Origin: Phenylobacterium sp.
GTDB taxonomy: Bacteria; Pseudomonadota; Alphaproteobacteria; Caulobacterales; Caulobacteraceae
Direction: 5' to 3'
Length of the DNA stretch: 64,000 nucleotides
Assembly: GCF_025351295.1 (NCBI RefSeq)
Contig: NZ_JANXWD010000010.1
Coordinates: forward strand, 1 to 64,000
The notes beneath the pieces were generated by a model that ran no database searches, was not told where the DNA came from, and worked only from the letters and a program-made list of their open reading frames with translations. Positions within the stretch are counted from its first letter, which is position 1. Each line of letters begins with the position of its first letter. Shown in pieces: positions 35,845 through 45,811 of this stretch. The position numbers and the translations under genes were made by a program.

Positions 35845-36228
35845 TCACACCGGCGCGGTCGACAGCCTCCGGCGTTCGGTGGAGGCCACGAGTTCGGCCC
35901 AGATGGCGGCCTGGCGCGGGACGTCGCCGGCCGTCTCGGCCGCCGCCTGGGCGTGGATCAGGCCAGCTCGCAGGCGGTTGTTCTCCACCTGCAGGACGGA
36001 GAGGCGCAGGTCCTTGTCCTCGCCGGCCTCGTCCAGCAGGGCGCGGATCGCGCGGTTCTCATCGACCAGGACATGGGCCTGGCGGTCCCAGATCTCGCCG
36101 GCCACCAGCAGCAGCATGGCGGCCAGGCCCAGGTCGTTGGTGCGCTCGGCCGGGGCCACATCGGGCTGGGCGTTGCGGACCAGCAGGCCCGCGAGCTCCA
36201 TCAGGACAGAGGGGACCTGCGGCGTCAT
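35845..36228 (-). CDS. DUF6285 domain-containing protein
   Basis: 127 residues, helical (LAAMLLLVAGEIWDRQAHVLVDENRAIRALLDEA ... LRLSVLQVENNRLRAGLIHAQAAAE). Proteins of this type accompany APH-like phosphotransferases and acyl-CoA dehydrogenases in alphaproteobacterial and actinobacterial catabolic operons; the role is unknown and probably accessory to the kinase. ATG 36228 overlaps the phosphotransferase stop (ATGA), so translation is coupled; the frame upstream of this ATG is antisense-like. Confidence 0.82.
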   Translation of the reverse strand: MTPQVPSVLMELAGLLVRNAQPDVAPAERTNDLGLAAMLLLVAGEIWDRQAHVLVDENRAIRALLDEAGEDKDLRLSVLQVENNRLRAGLIHAQAAAETAGDVPRQAAIWAELVASTERRRLSTAPV

Positions 36229-37247
36229 AGGCGGCCCATCACCTGCAGCATCGCCCGGTCCTGGGCGTTGATCAGCCACCAGGCGGGATAGACCATGATC
36301 GGCGCCTTGTTGCCGCCGCTGGTGAAGGCCGCGGCCGAGCCCACCCAGATGCCCTGGCCCTTCACGCAGTTGAACAGGATCCACCAGTGCAGCGCGGCCG
36401 GGTCGGCGGTCAGCCCCGAGGCATGCTCCCAGATGGCGATCGCCTGCGCCTGGCTGCAGAGACCGCCGGCTAGGCCCGTGCGGCCGAACGTCCAGACTGG
36501 CTGCAGGCTCCAGCCCAGGTCCTCCAGCGGGTCGCCCAGGTGGGCCATCTCCCAGTCCAGGACCCCGTGGATGTCGCCCTTGGCGTCATAGAGGAAGTTG
36601 CCGGTCCGGTAGTCGCCGTGGACGATGCTGAGCTTCTGGGCCGGCGGCGGCGGGTTGGCGCGCAGCCAGCGGATCGCGGCCCGGGCGATTGGCAGCGGCT
36701 CGGTGGCGTCCTTGTCGATCAACCCTTCCCAGTGATCCAGCTCGCGGCGCCAGCAGGCGTCCAGCGCCGGGGTGGGCATCACCCGGGTCAGCCGCGCCTT
36801 TGGATCGGCCTTGGCGATGGCGCCCAGGATGGTCCATTTGCGCTCGGCCAGTCGGGCGAGGGCGTCGTCGAACGGGCCGGAGAACAGCATCTGCGGCGAG
36901 GCGTTGAAGCCGGTGATCTCCTCGGCGATGAAGAAGGGGTGGTCCAGCGCCTGGCAGCCCTCCTCCAGCCACAGCATCTCCGGCACCGGGACGTCGGAGT
37001 TGCGGAAGGCGCGGTAGGCCTCGAACTCCACCCGCCGTTCGGTGTCGATCAGGCTGGCCGGCGGGTCGCGGCGCAGGATCAGCTTGCGCACGTGGGCCGC
37101 GGCGCCCTCGGTCCAGGCCAGTTCGAAGCGATAGGTCTCGCGGCTGGCGCCGCCGGAGATGCGCTCGAGGCGCGAGACGGCCACGTCGGCCTCCGGCATC
37201 CGGGCGGCGATATAGGCTGCAAGTCTGGGCTCGAGCGGGTGACTCAC
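36225..37247 (-). CDS. APH-like phosphotransferase family protein
   Basis: 340 residues with kinase-like motifs: catalytic loop VHGDYRTGNFLYD and the metal-binding DWEMAHLGDPLEDLGW, typical of the ACAD10/FadE36-like phosphotransferases that phosphorylate hydroxyacyl-CoA or related catabolic substrates rather than antibiotics. Second gene of the P450 - phosphotransferase - DUF6285 operon, 7 nt after the P450 stop. Confidence 0.9.
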   Translation of the reverse strand: MSHPLEPRLAAYIAARMPEADVAVSRLERISGGASRETYRFELAWTEGAAAHVRKLILRRDPPASLIDTERRVEFEAYRAFRNSDVPVPEMLWLEEGCQALDHPFFIAEEITGFNASPQMLFSGPFDDALARLAERKWTILGAIAKADPKARLTRVMPTPALDACWRRELDHWEGLIDKDATEPLPIARAAIRWLRANPPPPAQKLSIVHGDYRTGNFLYDAKGDIHGVLDWEMAHLGDPLEDLGWSLQPVWTFGRTGLAGGLCSQAQAIAIWEHASGLTADPAALHWWILFNCVKGQGIWVGSAAAFTSGGNKAPIMVYPAWWLINAQDRAMLQVMGRL

Positions 37248-37254
37248 GGGCGGC

Positions 37255-38553
37255 TCAGGCCATCTCGAAACGGATCGGCAGGCGCTTGGGCCCGTTGACG
37301 AAGACCCCTTCGCTCATCGCCGGCGTCCCGCCCAGCTCCACGGACTTCAGCCGCGGGATCAGTTCCTCCCACAGGATGCGCATTTCCATCTTGGCCAGGT
37401 GCTGGCCCAGGCACAGGTGCGCGCCGTAGCCGAAGGCCAGGTGCTTGTTGGGCTTGCGGTCGACCCGGAATTCATCGGGCGCCTCGAACACCGTCTCGTC
37501 GCGGTTGCCCGAGGCGTAGCAGAGCATCAGCCAGTCGTTCTGCTTCATCGACCGGCCGGCGAATTCGGTGTCGGCCGTGACCGTGCGCATGAAGGTCTTC
37601 ACCGGGGTGGTCCAGCGGATCGATTCGTCCACCAGCCCCGGGATCAGCGACAGGTCGGCCTGCAGCTTGCGGAACTCCGCCGGCCGGTCGGCCAGCGCCC
37701 ACATGGCGCCGGCGGTGGACGAGGAGGTGGTGTCGTGCCCGGCGGTGGCGACGATGATGTAATAGCTCATCGCCTCCAGGTCGGAGATCGGCTGGCCGTC
37801 GATCAGGCTGTTGGCGATCACCGAGGCCAGGTCGTCCGTCGGGTTCGCCCGCCGCGCCTCCGACAACGCCCGGAAATAGTTCGAGAAGTCGGCGATCACG
37901 CTGAAGTCGATGTTTTGCGCCGTCGCCTCGGCGACCGTGCGCGGCGCCCCCTCGCGGCTCAGTTCCGGATCGGATGCCCCGAACAGCTCCTGCGTGAGCT
38001 TCAGCATCCGCGGCTCGTCGCTCTCCGGCACCCCAAGGATGGTCATGATCACATGCAGCGGAAAGTGCAGCGCCACCTCGTTGACGAAGTCGCAGGTCCC
38101 TCCCGACGCCGCCATCCTGTCCACCGAGGCCCGTGCGATCACCCGGATCCGGTCCTCCAGTGTCTTCACGTTCTGCGGCATGAACCACGCCTGGGTCAGC
38201 GCCCGATATTTATGATGATCGGGGGCGTCCATGTGGATCAGGGTGCGCAGGAGGTGCGGGCTGCCGCCCATCATCGCGCGGACATGCTGGTCCACCGCCT
38301 GGCTGGTCAGGGTCGGCGAGCGGTCGCCGTTGTGGAACAGGTCGTTCTGGCGGCTGATCTCCAGGATGTCGGCGTGCTTCGTCGCGACCCAGAAGGGATC
38401 GATACCCGCGATCTTGGCGATCCCGAGCGGTTCGTTGGCGCGCAGCCAGCGATAGGTGTCGTGAATTCGTCCGTCGGCGTAGGCCGCGGGGGTCGCCAAA
38501 TTGTCGGCGTGCGCCTGCGGTATGCGGTGGTCAGCGGCGGTCATCACGCTCAT
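37255..38553 (-). CDS. Cytochrome P450
   Basis: 432 residues. Heme-ligand Cys381 in AFGYGAHLCLGQHLA, the ExxR pair in DESIRW and the oxygen-activating I-helix motif AGHDTTSS are intact. Soluble class I bacterial type, resembling terpene and sterol hydroxylases (CYP108/CYP125-like), though the substrate is not predictable. Lead gene of the operon with phosphotransferase and DUF6285; no ferredoxin or reductase gene is adjacent. ATG 38553 is uncertain; ATG 38544 is an alternative. The palindrome TGACGCAAGGTCA lies 21 nt upstream. Confidence 0.92.
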   Translation of the reverse strand: MSVMTAADHRIPQAHADNLATPAAYADGRIHDTYRWLRANEPLGIAKIAGIDPFWVATKHADILEISRQNDLFHNGDRSPTLTSQAVDQHVRAMMGGSPHLLRTLIHMDAPDHHKYRALTQAWFMPQNVKTLEDRIRVIARASVDRMAASGGTCDFVNEVALHFPLHVIMTILGVPESDEPRMLKLTQELFGASDPELSREGAPRTVAEATAQNIDFSVIADFSNYFRALSEARRANPTDDLASVIANSLIDGQPISDLEAMSYYIIVATAGHDTTSSSTAGAMWALADRPAEFRKLQADLSLIPGLVDESIRWTTPVKTFMRTVTADTEFAGRSMKQNDWLMLCYASGNRDETVFEAPDEFRVDRKPNKHLAFGYGAHLCLGQHLAKMEMRILWEELIPRLKSVELGGTPAMSEGVFVNGPKRLPIRFEMA

Positions 38554-38573
38554 TGGCCAATTCGCCGCCCGGC

Positions 38574-38586
38574 TGACGCAAGGTCA
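38574..38586. promoter_or_regulatory. Palindrome TGACGCAAGGTCA between the P450 operon and the divergent gene
   Basis: Identical to the 13-mer before MFS transporter 2 (19565-19577). It lies 20 nt upstream of the P450 start and 104 nt upstream of the lipocalin-like gene, so one site could govern both directions. The regulator is not identified in the window. Confidence 0.6.
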
Positions 38587-38689
38587 TACAAGACGGGCCC
38601 CTCCAATTGTTCCTATCGTGCGACTTGATACCCCCAACGTGACGCTCCGCAAGCAGGAACGCGCCACAACCAGAGGGAGTGATGCCGGC

Positions 38690-39763
38690 ATGCTCACCAA
38701 GGGCGACGATTTCCCGATCCACCAGACGCCGGAGCCGATCGCCTACTCAGGGTCGGACCGGAATTTCTACGACCGCTATTTCTTCAACGCCTATGCGCCG
38801 GACGGCTCGGCCTTCGCGGCCGTCGCCTATGGGGTCTACCCGGCGCTGAACGTGGCCGACGCCCACATCGCCATCGTCAAGGACGGCAAGGAGCGCTGCC
38901 TGCACGCCTCGCGGATCCTGGGGCTGGAGCGGATGGACCTGAGCGTGGGGCCGATCGGCATCGAGGTGCTGGAACCGCTGCAGAAGCTGAAGGTGACCGT
39001 GGCGAAGACCGAGGGGATCGCCGGCGAGCTGACCTTTGAGGGTCGCGCCTTTCCGATCGAGGAGCCGCGGTTCGTCCGCCGCAACGGGCCGCGGCTGTTC
39101 ATGGACTACACCCGCCTGACCCAGAACGTCCGGGTCTCGGGCTGGCTGGAGGTCGACGGCGAGCGGATCGAGGTGAAGGGCTGGGTCGGCACGCGCGACC
39201 GGTCATGGGGCATCCGGCCGGTCGGCGCCCCCGATCCGCAACCGACGCCGGGCGGCGGGATCGCCGGCTTCTTCTGGCAGTGGGCGCCGCTGAATTTCAC
39301 CGACCGCAGCGTCTATTTCCACGTCAACGCCGATCCCGATGGCAAGCCCTGGAACACCCGCGCGGTGATCCTTCCCGATGGCGCCGGGCCCGAGGGCGGC
39401 TTCCACTGCGACGCGCCCAGCATGGAGGTGGAGCTGATCCCGGGCACGCGGCATGCGAAGTCGGCGGTACTGACCATCCCGTTGAACCAGGGCGCGGCGA
39501 CGGTGAAGATCGAGCCCGGCCCCACCTTCCTGATGCGCGGCATCGGCTATGGCGGCGATTGGCGGCACGGCGGGCTGAGGGGCGAACTGGCCGTGGCCCG
39601 CGAGGACATCGACAGCGCCAATTTCGACCCCGCCGACCTGGGCAACCTGCACATCCAGGCGATCAGCAAGGTCACCCTGTCCACCCCGGGCGAGGACGAC
39701 CAGGTCGGCGTCGGCGTGTTCGAGCAGCTGATCCTGGGGCCGTACCGGCCGCTGGGGCTGTAG
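38690..39763 (+). CDS. Lipocalin/CrtC-like beta-barrel protein (DUF7064/DUF7065-like)
   Basis: 357 residues, rich in predicted beta strands, no signal peptide or membrane segment. Segments such as FYDRYFFNAYAPDGSAFAAVAYGVYP, VGTRDRSWGIRPVGAPDPQP and FFWQWAPLNFTDRSVYFHVN recall the two-lobed AttH/CrtC-like lipocalin folds that handle hydrophobic ligands. The family name is tentative. Divergent from the P450 operon and probably in the same regulon. ATG 38690 has AGAGGGAG 10 nt upstream; the longer frame from 38501 overlaps the P450 start. Confidence 0.7.
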   Translation: MLTKGDDFPIHQTPEPIAYSGSDRNFYDRYFFNAYAPDGSAFAAVAYGVYPALNVADAHIAIVKDGKERCLHASRILGLERMDLSVGPIGIEVLEPLQKLKVTVAKTEGIAGELTFEGRAFPIEEPRFVRRNGPRLFMDYTRLTQNVRVSGWLEVDGERIEVKGWVGTRDRSWGIRPVGAPDPQPTPGGGIAGFFWQWAPLNFTDRSVYFHVNADPDGKPWNTRAVILPDGAGPEGGFHCDAPSMEVELIPGTRHAKSAVLTIPLNQGAATVKIEPGPTFLMRGIGYGGDWRHGGLRGELAVAREDIDSANFDPADLGNLHIQAISKVTLSTPGEDDQVGVGVFEQLILGPYRPLGL

Positions 39764-39779
39764 CGGCGCGTGGCCAGGG

Positions 39780-41078
39780 TCAGGCCCCGGCCGCGGTCAG
39801 GGCCTGCTCCAGGTCGGCGATGATGTCGTCGACATGCTCGATGCCGATCGACAGACGCACATAGCCGGGCGTGACGCCGGTGGCGGCCTGCTCCTGCGGG
39901 GTGAGCTGGGAGTGCGTGGTCGAGCCCGGGTGGATGGCCAGGCTGCGGGCGTCGCCGATATTGGCCACGTGGTAGAACAGCTGCAGGGCGTTGATGAACC
40001 GCCGTCCGGCCTCGATCCCGCCGGCGAGCTCGAAACCCACCAGCCCGCCGTGGCCGCCGGCCAGGTAGCGGTCGGCGCGCGCCTTGGTCTCTCCGGACTG
40101 CTGGGACGGATGGATGACCCGGGTGACGCCGGCGCGGCCCGCCAGGCGCTTCGCCACGGCCGAGGCGTTGGCGCAGTGTCGCTCCATCCGCAGCGCCAGC
40201 GTTTCCATCCCCTGGAGAATCTGGAAGGCGTTGAACGGCGAAAGCGCCGCGCCCAGGTCGCGCAGCAGGATCACCCGCGCGCGCAGGATATAGGCGATCG
40301 GCCCCAGCGGCTTCACCGCCTGGGTCCAGACCGCACCGTGATAGGAGGCATCGGGCGTGTTCAGCAGGGGCTGGCGCTCGGCGTGCGCCTCCCAGTCGAA
40401 GTCGCCGCCGTCGACGATCAGGCCGCCGATCGAGGTGCCGTGGCCGCCGAGGTACTTGGTGGCCGAGTAGACGACGATGGCGGCGCCATGATCGAATGGC
40501 CGGCACAGCAGCGGTGCGGCGGTATTGTCCATGATCAGCGGAATGCCCAGTTCACGGCCGATAGTCGCCACGGGGGCGATGGGGAACACCTCCAGCTTCG
40601 GGTTGGGCAGGGTTTCGGCGTAGTAGGCTCGGGTGCGGTGGTCGGTGGCCCTGCGGAAGGCCTCCGGGTCGGTCGGGTCCACGAACCGAACCTCGATACC
40701 CTGGTCCTTCAGGGTATTGGCGAACAGGTTCCAGGTGCCGCCGTAGAGGTCGGTCGAGCTGACGATGTTGTCGCCGGCGCGCGCCAGGTTCTGCACCGCG
40801 AAGGCCGACGCCGCCTGTCCGGACGCCACCGCAAGCGCGCCGACCCCGCCCTCGATCGCGGCGATCCGCTTCTCCAGCACATCCGTCGTGGGGTTCATGA
40901 TCCGGGTGTAGATGTTGCCCAGCTCGGCCAGGGCGAACAGCGCGGACGCATGCTCGGTGTCCCGGAACTGGTACGAGGTGGTCTGGTAGATCGGCACCGC
41001 CACCGCGCCTGTGCTTGGGTCGGCGCGCCAGCCCGCGTGGACGAGCAGGGTCTCGGGGCGCAGGGCGGCGGCGGACAT
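39780..41078 (-). CDS. O-acetylhomoserine aminocarboxypropyltransferase / cystathionine gamma-synthase family PLP enzyme
   Basis: 432 residues. PLP lysine Lys208 in VVYSATKYLGGHGTSIGG; upstream YTRIMNPTTDVLEKRIAAIEGG and downstream SLAIHPGSTTHSQLTPQEQ are characteristic of O-acetylhomoserine sulfhydrylases, which make homocysteine (or methionine) from acetylhomoserine and sulfide (or methanethiol). Length agrees with that subgroup (about 425-435) rather than the shorter cystathionine lyases. Monocistronic. The frame upstream of ATG 41078 is not supported by homology. Confidence 0.9.
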   Translation of the reverse strand: MSAAALRPETLLVHAGWRADPSTGAVAVPIYQTTSYQFRDTEHASALFALAELGNIYTRIMNPTTDVLEKRIAAIEGGVGALAVASGQAASAFAVQNLARAGDNIVSSTDLYGGTWNLFANTLKDQGIEVRFVDPTDPEAFRRATDHRTRAYYAETLPNPKLEVFPIAPVATIGRELGIPLIMDNTAAPLLCRPFDHGAAIVVYSATKYLGGHGTSIGGLIVDGGDFDWEAHAERQPLLNTPDASYHGAVWTQAVKPLGPIAYILRARVILLRDLGAALSPFNAFQILQGMETLALRMERHCANASAVAKRLAGRAGVTRVIHPSQQSGETKARADRYLAGGHGGLVGFELAGGIEAGRRFINALQLFYHVANIGDARSLAIHPGSTTHSQLTPQEQAATGVTPGYVRLSIGIEHVDDIIADLEQALTAAGA

Positions 41079-41216
41079 CGGCGGCGTTCCTTGTTTCGAT
41101 CTTTGCGGCGACACTAAACCGTCAACCGCTTGCGCCAAACAGCGGCTTCGGCCCAACGCAAGTAGTGTCGTGCCTACGGACTGCGCCGAACCGTCGTGAC
41201 GCCGGACGCCAGCCTG

Positions 41217-42179
41217 CTAATGGGGCGTGCCGTGGCCGAAGACACGGACCAGGCGGGCCGCGGCCGGGAGCATCAGCGCGCCCAGCAGGGCCGGGAAGAT
41301 GAACAGGATCAGCGGCACCGTCAGCTTGGCCGACAGGCCCAGGGCCTTCTCCTCCGCCCGCAGCATCCGCTTTGACCGCATGTCGGCGGAGAACACCGAC
41401 AGGGTCTCGCCCAGGCTGGTGCCCATCTCCTCGGCCTGGCGCAGCATGGTGGCGAGCGCGCGGGCGTCGTCGATGCCCAGGCGGTCGGCGAAGGCGGACC
41501 AGGCGTCCTTGCGGGCCCGGCCGGCGCGCAGTTCCAGCACCAGGAAGCGCAGGTGGACGGTCAGGTTGGGGTAGCGGCGCTCCAGTTCCTCGGTGACCCG
41601 GGTCACGGCGGCGTCCAGCGACAGGCCGGCCTCCACCGAGGCGACCAGCAGGTCGAGCAGGTCGGGGAAGCCGTCGGAATATTCCCGCTCGCGGAAGCTC
41701 TTGCGGCGCTTCAGCACGACGTCGGGGCCGTAGAGGGCGACCAGGGACACGCCTACCGCGACGCCCAGGGCGACCATGTTGCCGCCCTTGTGGCTGATCA
41801 TCGCCGGCAGGGTCAGGATCACGCCGACAGTGGCGACCGCCAGGGCCACGGCCTTGACGCCCAGGAAGATCACCGGCGCCTCGCGGGCGTAGAAGCCGGC
41901 CTGCATCAGGCGCGAGCGCAACTGGGAGACCTTGGCCGGATCGCGCACCGCGCTCTGCTGTCCCAGGCGGCGCACGGTGGAGAGCATCTGGCCGGAGAGC
42001 CCGCCGCCGGACTTGTCGGCCGTTCGCCCGCCCCCGGTGGCCACGCCGGCCAGGCGGCTGCGGCGCAGGGTGCGGACCCGCAGCTCCATCACCCCCATCC
42101 AGCTCAGCCCGCCCAGCGCGCCCACGGTGAGCACCAGGCCGGCGATGTAGATCACGGTTTCGAGGGAGAGCGCGCCCAT
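41217..42179 (-). CDS. tadC: Tad pilus inner-membrane platform protein TadC
   Basis: 320 residues with an N-terminal TM, a GspF-like cytoplasmic helical domain (FPDLLDLLVASVEAGLSLDAAVTRV, MLRQAEEMGTSLGETLSVFSADMR) and C-terminal TMs ending LGALMLPAAARLV. Platform subunit of the Flp/Tad pilus assembly machine. Last gene of the cpa/tad operon here, starting 1 nt after tadB. Confidence 0.92.
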   Translation of the reverse strand: MGALSLETVIYIAGLVLTVGALGGLSWMGVMELRVRTLRRSRLAGVATGGGRTADKSGGGLSGQMLSTVRRLGQQSAVRDPAKVSQLRSRLMQAGFYAREAPVIFLGVKAVALAVATVGVILTLPAMISHKGGNMVALGVAVGVSLVALYGPDVVLKRRKSFREREYSDGFPDLLDLLVASVEAGLSLDAAVTRVTEELERRYPNLTVHLRFLVLELRAGRARKDAWSAFADRLGIDDARALATMLRQAEEMGTSLGETLSVFSADMRSKRMLRAEEKALGLSAKLTVPLILFIFPALLGALMLPAAARLVRVFGHGTPH

Positions 42180-42180
42180 C

Positions 42181-43148
42181 CTACAGCCTCATGTCGATCA
42201 TGCGGCGCATGATCAGGTTACCGAGGAAGATCCAGAACCCCATGCCGGCCAGGCCGTACTTGACCAGCGGCTCGTTGATCACGTCGCCGTAGAAGTGCGG
42301 CGAGATCACCACGATCATGGTCACGGCCAGGAAGGGCGCGGAGGTCAGGATCATCGCCGAGGCGCGGCCTTCGGACGACGCCGCCTTGATCTTCAGCCGC
42401 ATCTTGTGCCGCTCGCGGATGGTCGAGGCGTTGAGCTTCAGCAGGCCGGTGAGATTGCCGCCGGTCTTCTCCTGCAGGCGCACGGTGGCCGCGAACAGGT
42501 CCAGGTCGGGGTGGCGGCAGCGCTCGGCCATCCGCTCGACGGCCTGTTCCAGGGTGGCGCCATAGGCGATCTCGTCGGCGGCCATGCCGAACTCGGTGCC
42601 GACCGGATCGGCCATCTCGCGGCCCACCAGGGCCACGGCGCCGGGCACCGGGTGGCCGGCCTCCAGCGAGCGGACGATCACCTCCAGGGCCTGCGGCAGC
42701 TGCTGGCCCAGCGCGGCGGATCGCCGGCCGGCCTTGAACTTCAGCACGCCCAGGGGCAGCAGAATGCCGCCGAACACCGCGCCGCCGACGAAGCCCAGCG
42801 GCATGTGGCTGAGGATGCCCCCGCCGGCGCTGCCCAGGGCCGCCGCCGCGGCCACGTAGAACAGCCACTTCTTCTGGTCGTAGGGCAGGCCGGAGGCGAT
42901 GATCAGGTCGGAGAGCCAGCGCAGCCGCCGCGCCCGCCCGCCGGACGCGGAAAGCCCGCGCTGCTTGCGCAGCTCCACCACCAGGGCCGAGATGCCCTCG
43001 ACCTTGTTGGCCACCGTCAGGCGGCGGTTGACCTTCTTCTTCGTCGTGGCGACCGACAGCAGGCCGCTCAGTCCCTGGGCGGCCGCGAACACCGCGGCCC
43101 CGATCAGGATCATCACGATCAGCTTGGCGTCGATGGCGAGGCCGTACA

Positions 43149-43149
<1 letters not shown>
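42181..43149 (-). CDS. tadB: Tad pilus inner-membrane platform protein TadB
   Basis: 322 residues. N-terminal TM, a charged segment (KKKVNRRLTVANKVEG), then a GspF-like domain (LPQALEVIVRSLEAGHPVPGAVALVGREMADPVGTEFGMAADEIAYG, RLQEKTGGNLTGLLKLNASTIRERHKMRLKIKAASSEGR) and C-terminal TMs. Pairs with TadC as the platform that the TadA ATPase acts on. Its ATG overlaps the tadA stop by one base. Confidence 0.92.
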
Positions 43150-44540
<1,391 letters not shown>

Positions 44541-44612
44541 CCTACTCCGCGCCCTTCGTGAGCTTCGCAGGATTGGCGACGCGACCTGCGAGGCCTTGGC
44601 GCAGCGGGTCCA

Positions 44613-45806
44613 TCAGGCGGCCTTCGGCGAGGCTTCGCGCCGCGGCGGCTGCGACGCCAGGCGCTCGACCAGCAGCTGGACGTCCTTGACGATCTTCGAC
44701 TTCGGCCGGTGCTGGGCGATCGGGCCGCCCAGGTTCGCTGACGCCGCGGCGGCCTCCCAGTCGGAGCTGATCCCGGCCTCGGCCTTGCGCTGCAGCGCCT
44801 TCTCGGCCTCGACCATGGACGGCGCGGGGCCGAACATGCGGGCCGCCAGCCGGTTCAGCACGATGCGCGGGCGCAGGCCGGTGCCCAGGCCCTGCTCGAT
44901 CTCGTCGGAATAGGCGCGGGCGGCCAGCAGAGCCGGGACGGTGAGCTCGGAGATCACCACCACCTCGTCGCAGCCGGCCAGCACCTCCAGGGTCCACGGC
45001 CGGCGGTGGCGCGGCACGTCCAGGATCACCCAGTCGTAGCACTCGCAGGTCACCTCCAGCAGGCGCAGCACCGCGTCGCGCCCGACGGCGTCGAAGGCGC
45101 TCGGATCGCGGACGCCGGCCATCAGGTCGAGGCCCTTGGACACCGGGGTCACGAAGGCCTGCAGCATGGCCGCGTCGATGCGGTCGGCGGCGGCCCCGAA
45201 GTCGGCCAGCCTCAGGGTGGGCGTGGCGCCGAGGTAGGCGGCCGCCGCGCCATCGGCCAGGTTCAGGTCCACCAGGCAGACGCTGTGGTCCTTGCCGGAG
45301 GCCGAGGCCAGGGCATGGGCGATCTCGATGGTGATGGTCGTGGCGCCCGCGCCGCCGACCGCGCCGGTGACGGCCCAGCAGCGCGACGCGCCTGCGGCCT
45401 CCTGCGCGGTCGCCGGCAGCGCCTCGGCCAGCAGGGCCTGGACGGCGGCCACCAGCTGCTCCGGCGCGAACGGCGCCTCGAGGATGTCGGCGGCCTCCAG
45501 CCGCAGCACATTGCGCACCAGGCCAGGCGTGAGATTAGCCCCCAGCACCAGCAGCGGCGGCGCGGGATTGAGCGCCGCCAGCGCCTTGACTGCGGCGGCC
45601 ACGGCGGCCGCCTCCAGGGCGTCGGCGTCGACGATGACCAGGTCGCAGGCGCCCGGGACCAGCTGCTCCACCTGCGCGACCGCCCCCATCTCCATCGCCA
45701 CGCCCAACAGGGGGCCTTCGCCGAGCGCGCCCAGGGCCGAGCCCAGGGCCAGGACGCGGCATCCCTTCAAGGAGACAGGCGGCGACGCCGGCTTGGTACG
45801 CGACAT
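44613..45806 (-). CDS. cpaE: Pilus localisation/assembly protein CpaE (TadZ-like, atypical ParA/MinD)
   Basis: 397 residues: an N-terminal atypical receiver-like domain (about 15-130) and a MinD/ParA-like domain. The deviant Walker A reads AVGGAGATT (149-157): both the signature lysine (here Val) and the P-loop lysine (here Ala) are absent. Loss of canonical P-loop residues is known in CpaE/TadZ, which localise the pilus machine to the pole. 72 nt separate it from cpaF and 5 nt from cpaC; cpaD, usually between cpaC and cpaE in Caulobacter, is absent. Confidence 0.9.
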   Translation of the reverse strand: MSRTKPASPPVSLKGCRVLALGSALGALGEGPLLGVAMEMGAVAQVEQLVPGACDLVIVDADALEAAAVAAAVKALAALNPAPPLLVLGANLTPGLVRNVLRLEAADILEAPFAPEQLVAAVQALLAEALPATAQEAAGASRCWAVTGAVGGAGATTITIEIAHALASASGKDHSVCLVDLNLADGAAAAYLGATPTLRLADFGAAADRIDAAMLQAFVTPVSKGLDLMAGVRDPSAFDAVGRDAVLRLLEVTCECYDWVILDVPRHRRPWTLEVLAGCDEVVVISELTVPALLAARAYSDEIEQGLGTGLRPRIVLNRLAARMFGPAPSMVEAEKALQRKAEAGISSDWEAAAASANLGGPIAQHRPKSKIVKDVQLLVERLASQPPRREASPKAA

Positions 45807-45811
45807 ACTGA

